Origin: Priapulus caudatus
Taxonomy: Eukaryota; Priapulida; Priapulimorpha; Priapulimorphida; Priapulidae
NCBI RefSeq assembly: GCF_000485595.1
Contig: NW_014577061.1
Span: 1,307,340-1,334,338 of the forward strand
DNA: 26,999 nt
Reading direction: 5' to 3'
Shown one piece after another: positions 1 through 10,194 of this stretch (the first letter of the stretch is position 1; each line of letters starts with the position of its first letter). The notes under the pieces were generated by a model, which was not told the origin of the DNA, searched no databases, and saw only the letters and a program-made list of their open reading frames with translations. The position numbers and the translations under genes are program-made.

Positions 1-73
<73 letters not shown>

Positions 74-103
74 GTCTGTCTGTCTATCTATCTATATATC
101 TAT

Positions 104-135
<32 letters not shown>

Positions 136-138
136 CTG
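1..138. repeat. (TATC)n microsatellite
   Basis: Almost uninterrupted TATC tetranucleotides with a short TGTC variant block near 74-85 and some TATA variants near the right end. It lies in the CBFB intron that follows exon 3 (minus strand) and is cut by the window edge. Confidence 0.97.
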
Positions 139-284
139 GGTTTGTCATAATTTTTGTGTGTCATTATTTTGTCAAATATTTGTCATTATTCACCCTTGAT
201 TTCATTATATCACCTATTTAATTACGAAACTTGAGGATCGGAAATTGAATCGAAAAGTCCCAAGTACTAGGCTCTTTGGCTTAC

Positions 285-395
285 CTTGGCAGGGTCTGTC
301 ATGTCCGCATAGCCGCGCTGCTCTGGAGCTTGCCTCCTGTTATCCCCCGTCGGACAGAAAAACAGCTCAAGATTCGTGCCAGATGTCACAAACGC
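285..395 (-). CDS. CBFB: CBFB exon 3
   Basis: 111 nt (37 codons), acceptor TTTTCCAG and donor GTAAGC, phase 0 at both ends. The product begins AFVTSGTNLELFF and ends in ADMTDPAK. It matches the AFVATGTNL strand and the following variable loop of CBF-beta, and is two codons shorter than the human exon as I recall it. Confidence 0.93.
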
Positions 396-1720
396 CTGGA
401 AAACATGTATATCATGATGCATATATATATATGAGCTTGTATAGTTATAAAATATAATAGGGAACTCCCTATTATTTACTATTATGTATAGATCGTGGTT
501 GTGCGTGGTGTGTGTGCGCGTGTGTGCGTGCGTGTGTGTGTATGCACATCCGTCTGTATATCATAGTGGAGGTTTTCCCCAATACTCTGATCTTACAATA
601 AACGCAAATATGCAACAACGACTTTACCCCATCAACCATTATATATTGAAAATCAAATCAAACCGAGCTAGGGAGTCCAACAAGCTCGCACACGTCAGAG
701 GCTGCAAGAGTTGCTCATTGATGTACTTATTTTGTGCTGGTAAATAACAGGAGACTTACAATTTCCGCGTGTCCTTCGGTGCATCCTTGCTGAAACCGCG
801 CCGCTCTTTCATGATGCGGCCTGTCTCTGCACCCCGTAAACCTCACCTAGAATACACGGAAATTCCACGTTAGAACGCTGTTACATATAGCAGCGTGCAC
901 GTGAGCACGTGCCCACTTATACACTCATGTACGCACGCACGCACGCACACATACCCACATGCAGTAGTTAAGGTACATATCATTAATTCTCATCGAATGT
1001 CGCGTACACTACGATCGGTCCATGCTCAATCCATTTCCAATTTTCATCAACGACAGAACTGAATTCATACGTAGTTATGAACACACAAGGGCGTTGCCGG
1101 TATCAGTAATGATTCAGCTTTGCTCGTACACGGGCGTTCTGACAGCGTGTGGTGACGGGTAGGACCCGTAGGACTATAGAACGGTAATCGTGGTGACAAT
1201 CGTAGAGACATACACATGTATACGAGTTCACTGTAGCAATGCTACCCTACAACTCAGCCAAGATAGCGATGACGAGAAATTGACGTTCCTGAATAGCGGC
1301 TCGTGAAATTTGTCATCACGATTAGTCACATTATTACTCACTTCCGGTATAGACACTATAGCAAGCCCGCGAACACGCGCGAGATATCGCCACCATACAC
1401 ACATACTTCACATATCGGAATACGATTATTGCATCATAGTCGTAAGATCACAGGTAAACTCAACACGGAGAACTCGAAACGGTTTTGCAATACACGAGCG
1501 CTGGTATCCACACGGTCTGCCACGTGCTCGTCGATGTATACGCGTTCCGCTGGCACTGCCACGCGCGTACGAATGAATATACCTCGCTATCTCTGCTCAG
1601 TCGTCGAAACAACTCGTCGTTGTTAAACTTTGCTCTCTGGTCGGCAACAACTCGGGGCATACTAGGCATGGCAACACCAGTGCCTTTCCCCGCCGATGTG
1701 GACAGCATCGAGTTAACCAT
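285..1720 (-). CDS. CBFB: Core-binding factor subunit beta, 5' part of gene (exons 1-3; continues off left edge)
   Basis: Minus-strand exons 1583-1720, 760-846 and 285-395 join in phase 0 with GT-AG borders to give 112 residues. CBF-beta (Brother/Big-brother in flies) does not bind DNA itself. It binds the Runt domain of RUNX proteins and raises their DNA affinity in the nucleus. Exon 1 holds MPRVVADQRAKF and LFRRLSRDSE, exon 2 starts VRFTGCRDRP, and exon 3 starts AFVTSGTNLEL, all matching the vertebrate N-terminal half in order. Exon 2 is 29 codons and the three junctions fall where I recall the human ones. The remaining conserved part (around the ILNGVC and GWIDL strands) must lie beyond base 1. 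The first Met gives a 20-residue extension before MPRVV; Met21 matches the usual start, so the start is uncertain. The gene is head-to-head with CYP51. Confidence 0.93.
760..846 (-). CDS. CBFB: CBFB exon 2
   Basis: 87 nt (29 codons), acceptor TTCTAG and donor GTAAGT, phase 0 at both ends. The product begins VRFTGCRDRPHHER and ends EGHAEI, matching the RDRPHEER segment of CBF-beta. Confidence 0.93.
1583..1720 (-). CDS. CBFB: CBFB exon 1 (coding part)
   Basis: 46 codons ending at SRDSE, followed on the minus strand by a GTATAT donor. The conserved start MPRVV is codon 21. Four in-frame ATGs occur at codons 1, 5, 18 and 21. The bases just before the first ATG read ATTCAG, so this could also be an internal splice acceptor rather than the true 5' end. 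Confidence 0.9.
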
Positions 1721-2826
1721 CTGAATGGCAATGTTCTTTGCAACTCGGCTACCTTCTTACTCATCGCCGTTTCTATATGGGCCGCCGTGTACCCTCTCCC
1801 CATTCACCGCGAGTGATCACGTGCCGAGATTCCGATTGGATGATCGCTGGTAGCGTTCGGCTTATTCACGAGGATCACCATATTTGGAACGCCGAACCGG
1901 ATTTAGGCGGGGCGTGCTGCCGTGTCGTCACGTTCGTGCATCTTCGGCAGCTCCTTTTATGGGAGATGATTGACAGCTTTTACTACGAAGCGTACGCTGA
2001 ACTGGTCGCGGCAAGCAGAACCCGCAGCAAGCCAGCAACGATACCACTGTAGTCGCGCGTTTACACACTAGTTATGTACTCTACCGTGAAGATCGCCGTT
2101 GATATATCCGAGAAGCATAAGAGCACGCTAAATCTTAGCTGGACGACGCGCGTTTTGTTGACGGACTAGTGTAATAATCTTGGGCCTGTTGATTCTACCC
2201 GCTCCTCTTAATGTTTGAAAGTACCCAAGGCACCATAGTTTCATGTTGGGCTGAGTAAGATTGCCTTCTTTACAGGCAATAAAGTGACGAGTTAGTCATC
2301 ATTCTATACGTCTGTTACGATGCGTACGAAAGTAAAGCCTAGCGCAGACTTGCGACTAGGTCTGCGTTACTATCTCAATCACGCAGTAAACCCACTGTGT
2401 GAAACACAGCGATATGTTGCGCAAGCGACCGATGACAAATAGTCGGTAAACACATAGGCGTGTCTCTCACGCGATGCACATAGATTTTCGAAGATTCGCA
2501 ACCCTACGGGATGACGAAGTTAATTTCGCATCCGCCGTTTACCGGCTCCCACGTATAATACACGCTACGATTCACCACTTCCGCTCATGATCCGCTAACC
2601 GCAAAACCGCAAAGCGAAACAAAAACGACAACGTGCCCGCGCGTGGGCGTCTGTCTGCACCGACTGCGTGTAGTAATAATATCAGTCGGGCGTAGTATTT
2701 GCCGCCTACGTTACATTTGTGTAGACGGTTGACGAGTGAGTAATCCACCCACACGCGCAAATCCACAGAATTGATAGCCGTGCGGTTTAATTAACGACCA
2801 CGGTCAGCGTGATATTGCGCGGGTTA

Positions 2827-2877
<51 letters not shown>
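2827..2877. repeat. (TA)n microsatellite
   Basis: About 25 uninterrupted TA units in the CBFB-CYP51 intergenic space. Confidence 0.97.
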
Positions 2878-2880
<3 letters not shown>

Positions 2881-3002
2881 GATGTGGGCTTTTCCAGGGT
2901 TATATTGAGCAGCATCAACCCTACCCGAGTCATATTTGAACACGTTATCTTACTCTTGGTATATAGAGATAACGTTCACGAGTGCGTGTACCTATATTAT
3001 TA

Positions 3003-3155
3003 CAGTGTGGGTGTGTTAGTATGGTGTGTGTGCACGGCATGCATGTGGGAGCGTACGTACGTGCGTGTGTGTGTATGCGTGTGTGTGCATGTGTGTGTGT
3101 GTGGTGTGTGTGTGTGTGTGTCGTGTGTGTGTGGTGTGTGTGTGTGTGTGTCTGG

Positions 3156-3188
<33 letters not shown>

Positions 3189-3328
3189 GTGCTGTGTGTC
3201 GTGTGTGTGTATGCGTGTTTGTGTGTTGCGTTGGCGTGCGTGTGTGTCGTGCGTGCTTTAGCGGGCGTGCGTGCGTCGGCGCGCAGCGCGCGCGTGTGTG
3301 TGTGTGTGTTGGCGTGTGTGTGTGGTGT

Positions 3329-3419
<91 letters not shown>

Positions 3420-3445
3420 CTGTGCGTACGTGCGTGTGTGCGTGC
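3003..3445. repeat. (GT)n-rich microsatellite block
   Basis: Over 400 bp of GT repeat with CGTG/TGCG interruptions. It includes a pure run of roughly 85 bp ending near 3418. Alternating purine-pyrimidine sequence of this kind can form Z-DNA. Confidence 0.97.
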
Positions 3446-4073
3446 GGGTGTGTTTAGGCTGTGTTCCAGTGTTCACGTTCGTATTCCACGTTAACATAAA
3501 TCTCTAAACATTGAATCTCGAATCACGACAGGTGAAAATTCTCGTTACCTGACTGACGACAAAACGTCGTTTTTTCCACTGATGAAAAAATACGAGGTTA
3601 TATCACGCCTAATCATATTACTTCACAAAAATTACTCCAAGTCAACCAATTGTCATTTTAACCTATAAAGGAAAAACTATTTCATTTCTTCTTGATTTAT
3701 GAGGTGAAAGAGAACGGAGTGATGTACATTGTTGTGTTTCGCCTAAGATAGACTTGCTATCGGAAATGTCTTATTTATCTAAATTGTAAATTATTTATGT
3801 AATTTTATGGTACGCAATCAATATATAATATATTCTATATTTAGTCCCATGTTTCTCTAGATAACATGTTAGACAGCGCTCTATTTCGTGAGATTAAGAA
3901 GCAGGCGAATCTAAGAACCGATAAAATTACAAAGTTTTATTATGCTATCGTCTGTCAATGCTGCACGTACGTTGCACATTGAAACTCACTTTAGATCAAC
4001 ATTTCAACCAGTCAAACACGTGGGCAAAGTCTACGGTCGTGCACCCTCGATCCTCATCATACGATCGGCGACA

Positions 4074-4187
4074 CAGCTGATTGTCAATATAGGATGATCC
4101 CCATATTTCGCATCGCCAATCCTTTACGACGCGAGTGATACCTTGACATCAGCGATCAGCTGAGTTCCTCAACAGGCGATCAGCTGA
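4074..4187. promoter_or_regulatory. Cluster of CAGCTG E-boxes upstream of CYP51
   Basis: Three CAGCTG palindromes occur at 4074-4079, 4157-4162 and 4181-4186. The last two lie in a repeated 12-mer GCGATCAGCTGA (4152-4163 and 4176-4187). bHLH factors bind CANNTG sites. Use here is inference only. Confidence 0.3.
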
Positions 4188-4397
4188 TTCATCGCGGTGC
4201 GCAGAGGTGGCGCCCCTGTGTGATAAAAAGCGTAAACTTATGGGTAAGGAAATACTCCGTTAAAGAGCTACCGAATATACTTAGAACTATGAATTATTTC
4301 GACTATCGTCTCTAAATACAGTCGCGCGTATATAGGGTGTTCTTACGTGTGTTTATTTACTGTTCAAATATTTCTGCATTAGTGACGTGCGTGACCG

Positions 4398-4405
4398 TGA
4401 CGTCA
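4398..4405. promoter_or_regulatory. CRE palindrome TGACGTCA, candidate CYP51 promoter element
   Basis: A perfect cAMP-response-element palindrome 232 bp before the CYP51 ATG and about 120 bp before the TATA-like box. Mammalian CYP51 promoters are known to use CREB/CREM sites together with SREBP sites. I saw no convincing sterol regulatory element nearby. Confidence 0.45.
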
Positions 4406-4519
4406 CATCGCATCTTCCGCACAAGTTTACGAACTAAAGAAACTCCGACCTAGCTCATTGGTTTAGAGTGCATTGTCGTTTGTTCTATCATGGTTTGTTT
4501 ACCTTTCTGTTCGCTAAAA

Positions 4520-4528
4520 TATATAAAT
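4520..4528 (+). promoter_or_regulatory. TATA-like box for CYP51
   Basis: TATATAAAT in a local AT-rich patch (4516-4540), 110 bp before the CYP51 start codon. This would place transcription start near 4550. The AT-rich context lowers its weight. Confidence 0.4.
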
Positions 4529-4602
4529 ATAAAATATACCGCGACACCGGCTCAGCGAATTCAACCATAATTTAAGCCTGGCAGGACGGCTAAAGTCTAA
4601 AG

Positions 4603-4620
4603 ATGGCTAAAGAAGTCTAA
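4603..4620 (+). promoter_or_regulatory. Five-codon upstream ORF (MAKEV, stop) in the CYP51 leader
   Basis: ATGGCTAAAGAAGTC then TAA, ending 9 bases before the CYP51 ATG. The leader around it repeats a GCTAAAG motif. If transcription starts near 4550, this ORF is in the mRNA and could lower CYP51 translation. Its role is inference. Confidence 0.4.
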
Positions 4621-4629
4621 AGGCTAAAG

Positions 4630-4749
4630 ATGGATTATGTGCCGGAGAAACTGCACTCGCAAAGCGCCACGACACTAACCATTGTCGCGGCTACGATAGG
4701 CTTGATTATTACTCTGCTCACACAGAGGCTGAAGTCAACATCGGCTTCT
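4630..4749 (+). CDS. CYP51: CYP51 exon 1 (membrane anchor)
   Basis: 40 codons with a hydrophobic helix [16 protein letters not shown]. It ends in phase 0 at a GTAAAA donor, which fits the phase-0 acceptor of exon 2. The anchor is poorly conserved in the family, so this exon rests on position, phase and hydrophobicity. The open frame runs on past the donor to 4851, which I take as read-through. Confidence 0.75.
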
Positions 4750-7700
4750 GTAAAAGGAAACGACTTGGTGGTAATATTACTCGTTACAGACATTATTACT
4801 ATTACTATTAGTAATATATTAATCTGTATTTTTAATTGCTCGTTACACTGAGAGCCTGAGAGGGTAATAAAAATGCACATGATATATACCGGGTACTGTA
4901 TTTATATTTATAATTATAACTGTAACTGTAAGTGTAGCTGAGAGTGAGAGGGTCTATGTCCCCCAGGGTACTGCCGGAACGTACCCTGGGTACGGTCCGG
5001 TATACCAGAACGTACCCTGGTCACTATTTGATATGGTTAGGGTTAGGATTAGGGTTAGGGTTAGGATTAGGGTTCGGGTTCGGCTTAGGGAGTAGGCGTA
5101 GGCAACTCCCTAGACTCGTTAGTGGAGTAGGTGAGGTACGGTTCGGCATATTAGATAGTACCAGGGTACGTTCCGGCAGTACCCCGGGGGACATAGACCC
5201 TCTCCGCGTAAGTGTAACTTACAACAAAGTCAACATAACTTTATATCTTTCCCGTTTCCGTCTTCGATATAATAGTGAGCTTTCGTTTTGCACGACGGAT
5301 CGTTCTACGACGGTGAAAACCACACTGGGACCGTCTGCGCATGCTCGAATCTTGCTGTACCATCCGTCCTGAAGATTCTACGACGGTTCTCGGGGTAAAT
5401 CACCGTCGTGCCGAGAACGACGACGTATAGCCAAGGCCGTGCCTGGTGCGCATGCGTCTGGTCATGCGCATGGTCCATCGACAGATACTTTGACATACTT
5501 TGACGGATACTTTGCCATTTTGATGTATTGTATATTTGTATGACTTGATGACACAAACTTTTGAAGCAAGCGACACGATGTCGATGATGAGAGAGAGTAT
5601 GCATTCCGTAAGTTTCCACTATTTGGTGGTGACAGCCCATGTTGAAATCAAATCATAATCAGGCGTGGATTAATGATGGTCTTTTACTAAGATAATACTA
5701 ATAAAGGTCTATAGTATTACATCTACAGTTAGTGTTACTGACATGTTTAAAAGATTCAAAATGTAACAATGACATAACCGGTGAAGATTCGCCATTTTTA
5801 AAATACGCGCGATCAAAACAAAAGGTCATGTGATCAAATTGGCCAATTTGTCGCCGTCGTGAAAATCGAAACGAGTTACCGCAGGACGGACGCTCAGCAC
5901 GCCCGACGGTATGGTCACAGGTTTTTATCCGTCGTGCAAAACGAAAGCTCACTAATCCCTTGGACTTTGAAGACTAATATTTATGAGGTTATGAGGTACC
6001 GTATTGCATGAATAAAATTCATTAGCAAGTCGTAGATCGCCACGTAGTGAGAAACGAGAAGGTAACTTATTGTGCCTAATAATGCAATAGTAACTTATGT
6101 GTTAATTAGTTATTATACAGTTATGATTGTAGGCTAAAATCAATTTGATATATAGTGAACATAGTAGTATTTTGTAAAAACTAATAAATACTATTTTGTT
6201 TTATTTATTAGTTACAGAATCTACCACCAGTGATACCACATTCAGTTCCATTTTTGGGACATGCAGTAGCATTCGGTCAGGACCCAATCAACTTCCTGAA
6301 AACAGCGTATGACAAGGTTACCAATAAACTTGGCTATAGCATTTTACCAGTGACATCAATTCATTTAACTAATGTTATGCAATACTATATGACAGTGCAC
6401 CGATGTGTGTACCTGGTAACACTCGCGAACCATGCTAGTGCTACATATATATAGCCATAGCCAGTGTTTTTCTATCTATATCAAACAGTTTGAAGTCGAC
6501 CCATCCAATTGAAAACACACAAAAGAACTTAGTCTGTAATAAGTAGTTATGTCACATCGTATTGATCTTTATTTGACTTGCATTTATAAACCGTTCACTT
6601 CATTGAGTGCTCAATTATATAGACAAGCATGTGCATTGTAAAATTGTGTACCGGTATCATGTTAAAATTGTGTTCCCCAGGCTAACCGGATCTCCTTATC
6701 ACAGTTAGTGTTCTGTGTTTCAGAGTGCATTGTAAATGCATGTTATGTGTACTAGCCTATGCCAGAAGCAGCTCAGCACAGTAGGTAATCACGCAGTCTT
6801 GTAACATTTATAAGTCGATCTCACTGCTTCAGTATGGTCCAGTCTTCTCTTTCACGATGGTGGGCAGCACGTTTACCTACCTGGTTGGCTCTGATGCCTC
6901 AGCACTCTTCTTCAATAGCAAAAATGAAGATCTGAATGCTGAGGATGTTTATAGCCGGCTTACCACGCCTGTGTTCGGCAAGGGTGTCGCTTACGATGTG
7001 CCAAACCAGGTATTCCCACGTTTATGTATATATAATCTACTCATACCACAGACCTAATTCTTTGATCTCATCTTGTTTTCTCCATTCCATCTGTTTGCAT
7101 GTTGTTGTTTCTCAATGCACTTGAAACCATAGTTACGTATTGATATGTTTCAATTTTTAAGTAATCCTGTTGTTACAATGTAGTATAGGTTTCCATTGAA
7201 TACATTTGCCAAGTGTGTTTGTTATTTTCATGTAGTCAGAGTAGCATATGCACCAGGTGAGTCTGGTATGATTATATGCATATTTTCATTTTAATCTTAC
7301 TGTGAGCATTTCTGTTAATTTTCAGCTATTTCTTGAGCAGAAAAAAATATTCAAGACTGGCTTGAATATTGCTAGATTCAGGACCCACGTATCACTGATA
7401 GAAGATGAAACACGGGAGTACTTTAAAGCGTGGGGACACAAGGGAGAAAGGGGTATGTGCTTCTTCTAATTCATGTTAGCTGTAGAGTGATCAAGTTTAA
7501 GCATGTACGGTAGAGTGTGGGTAACTATACTTGTACTATGAGAAATTAACCAGCTAGCAGCTATGGGACAGGATGCAGACATTAAGTCTATTACGTAATT
7601 GTATAATCCGAACATGTTTAAGCCAGGCTATGTGCTCTTGCTAGTGCAGTTATGTAAGTGCACGCATATAGTGACTCATTGTGAGCCAGTTTTATACAGT

Positions 7701-10163
7701 CTACGTGTACCCTTCCACAGGAACCTCTTCAATTGAGATTTGCTTATTTTACCCACATTTCCTGAATTTTGCTTGTGCGACCATTACCGGAAGTAACACA
7801 ACATATTACACCTCAATCAAGAGTTTGAATTTTCTATCTATTCATTTAAAAGTAGTACTGCACGATATATTGCTGCTGGGTTAAATCTGCTCCTACTCTC
7901 TCCTAGATATATTCGAGGCACTCTCCGAACTGATCATCCTCACAGCCTCCCGCTGTCTGCATGGGTCCGAGGTCCGAGACTTGTTTACCGAGAGCAGCAA
8001 GATATCAGAACTGTATAAAGACCTGGATGGAGGATTCAACCAACTCGCATGGCTCCTTCCTGGATGGCTTCCATTTCCCAGCTTCTTGTAAGTGATGCAG
8101 TTTATGAGTGATGATCTTCGGCTAGCTGGAGCTGGTATTGGATGAGATGGCGATCGTTTATATCGTATTAGCACTCTTGGTCTAGTCGTAATATTGAGTG
8201 ATGTTCGTGGGTGGTTTTTGCTCATGTTGACTCGAATGCTAATGTGTGACTGCCTGCCTGTTGGAAGGAAGCGAGATAGGGCGAGGTTGGAAATGGAAAA
8301 GATGTTTCGCAAGGTTATATCTGCTCGGCGAGCATCTGAACCAAAGGATGACATGCTGCAGACACTAATTGACTCCACATACAAGTACGAACATCTACTA
8401 GTACTTCTATACAGCTTGCCACCTGTCTCTACCATTATTATCAGTGATTCTCTCATGCACGAATTTTAGCATTTAATGTTGCACAATCACTCACAACGTC
8501 TTTGCTTAGATTTTTATTCAATACAGTACCAATGTGGAAAGTTCTTCAGTTAACACTGAAAAGGACTTTAGTTAAGACTGCGGCGGGTTCGGTTGCTGTT
8601 ATCGAAGCAGTATACTGTTAAAGGCTCACAATGCGCATCCAAATGCTAATTTCTCCAGTACTAGACTAGCAAATACTTCGTGTCATGCATAATCACACTA
8701 CCTTATGACAAAATAAACTATAGTTGCTCCCATTTCACTGCGCGTTTGCTTAATACCCACAAGAAAAAGGTGAGAAAACTGGCATTCTGGCGCAACGCCG
8801 ACTGTTTGCCAAACAAAATAGCCTCAAAGTGGTGACGTGACGTCACATGTTTTTATCTTTGCTGTGCCCGTACCGCTGTACCGCAGCACCACTGCACGGT
8901 TGCTTGGGGATTGGGGAAACTGTCAACAACATCGGAGAATTTTAACAACATTGGAGGTATTTTCAAAATACCTTTTATAAGACAACGCGCAGTGAAATGG
9001 GAGGAACTAGAGTTTATTTTGCCATAAAGTAGTATGATTATGCATGACACGAAGTATTTGCTAGTCTAGTAATGGAGAAATTAGCATTTGGATGCGCATT
9101 GTGAGCCTTTAATTCATAGTGGTATTGTACGATTTCCACATTTAAAGAATCGATCGATTGCAATGGCATGCAGGTAAATTCTAATATACAGGGAGCTATT
9201 CAAGTTGCTAGGTAATCGCCACTTATGAAGTTGTTTCACAATGCGTCGACATTGACGTTTGAGTCACGCGGCAGGAATGGCAGCCACCTGACAGATCAGG
9301 AGATTGTTGGGATGCTCATCGGTCTGCTTATGGCAGGTCAACACACATCTTCCACAACCAGTGCCTGGCTGGGTTTCTTCATTTCCCGGCATAAGCATGT
9401 GCAGGTGAACAGTATTCTTGGAGTTTGACTGATGCTACTAGGTTGATAGCTGATAGCTGAATGTTCATACTCGTGTACATTTTGCCTTAAGCGTAGCAGG
9501 CTTCAATTGCAGATGGCTCGTGTTAGTGATTATGATATATATATCATAAATCACTAACATATATATTTATATATATATATATATATATATCATAATCACT
9601 AACATGACTCATCTGCAATTGAAGCCTGCTACGCTTAAGGCAAAATGTGCACGAGTATGAACAGTTGGCTATCAACCTAGTGGAAGCAGTCGTAGTCATA
9701 GTAAACTAACACCACTGTATCCTATAACACCCGTTTCAAAAGAAGGAATAGAACAATACCAAACATAAATCAGGTAATATGGCTGCATTGCCAAATAACT
9801 TCTATATGCACGTGGCCGTAATAGCTGATGCTATTTGTGCAAGTAGATGACGAAAATAGCACGTAAACTGGTCACGTTTGTGTGCGGTTCGTCTGCTCGT
9901 GACGGCAACGAAGCCTGTGTCGTAGTCGGAGTCACATGATGGCTGTGTTGTTAGCTCCACGCACCATCTCTCTCTCTCTCCCTCACTCTCTCACTCTCTC
10001 TCTCGCTATCTCTCTCTCTCTCTGTCTCTCTCTCTCTCTGTCTCTCCCCCGTCTCTCTCTCTCTCACTCTCACTCTCCTGCTTTCGCTCTCTCTTTCTCT
10101 CTCTCTCTCGCGCTCACTCTCCTGCTTTCTCTCTCTCTCTCTCACTCTCTCCTGCTTTCTCTC

Positions 10164-10194
<31 letters not shown>

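Larger units (their letters stand above)
1721..4381. other. Intergenic space between divergent CBFB and CYP51
   Basis: No exon recognised on either strand. It should hold the CBFB promoter and 5' UTR and the distal CYP51 upstream region. It contains a (TA)n tract (2827-2877) and a long GT-rich tract (about 3003-3445). A short hairpin-like pair (CGCAGAC ... GTCTGCG) lies near 2343-2367. From 3500 to 4060 the DNA is AT-rich with nothing recognisable. Open frames through the GT tract (all Cys/Val) are compositional. Confidence 0.6.

Noticed and set aside
1303-1626. Plus-strand frames of 80-107 residues over CBFB exon 1
   Set aside because: Antisense or out of frame to a recognisable CBF-beta exon, with no family resemblance.
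1738-2052. 104-residue plus-strand frame
   Set aside because: Short, with no recognised domain, and in the likely CBFB promoter region.
2809-3507. Long Cys/Val and Tyr/Ile open frames on both strands
   Set aside because: They are translations of (TA)n and (GT)n microsatellites; no domain or splice logic.
4750-4851. Extension of CYP51 exon 1 to the stop at 4851 as a separate membrane peptide
   Set aside because: The GTAAAA donor at 4750 gives the right phase and protein length. The extension is AT-repeat derived.
5034-5090. A chromosome end or telomere fusion point
   Set aside because: The TTAGGG-like block is short, degenerate and bounded by transposon inverted repeats inside an intron.
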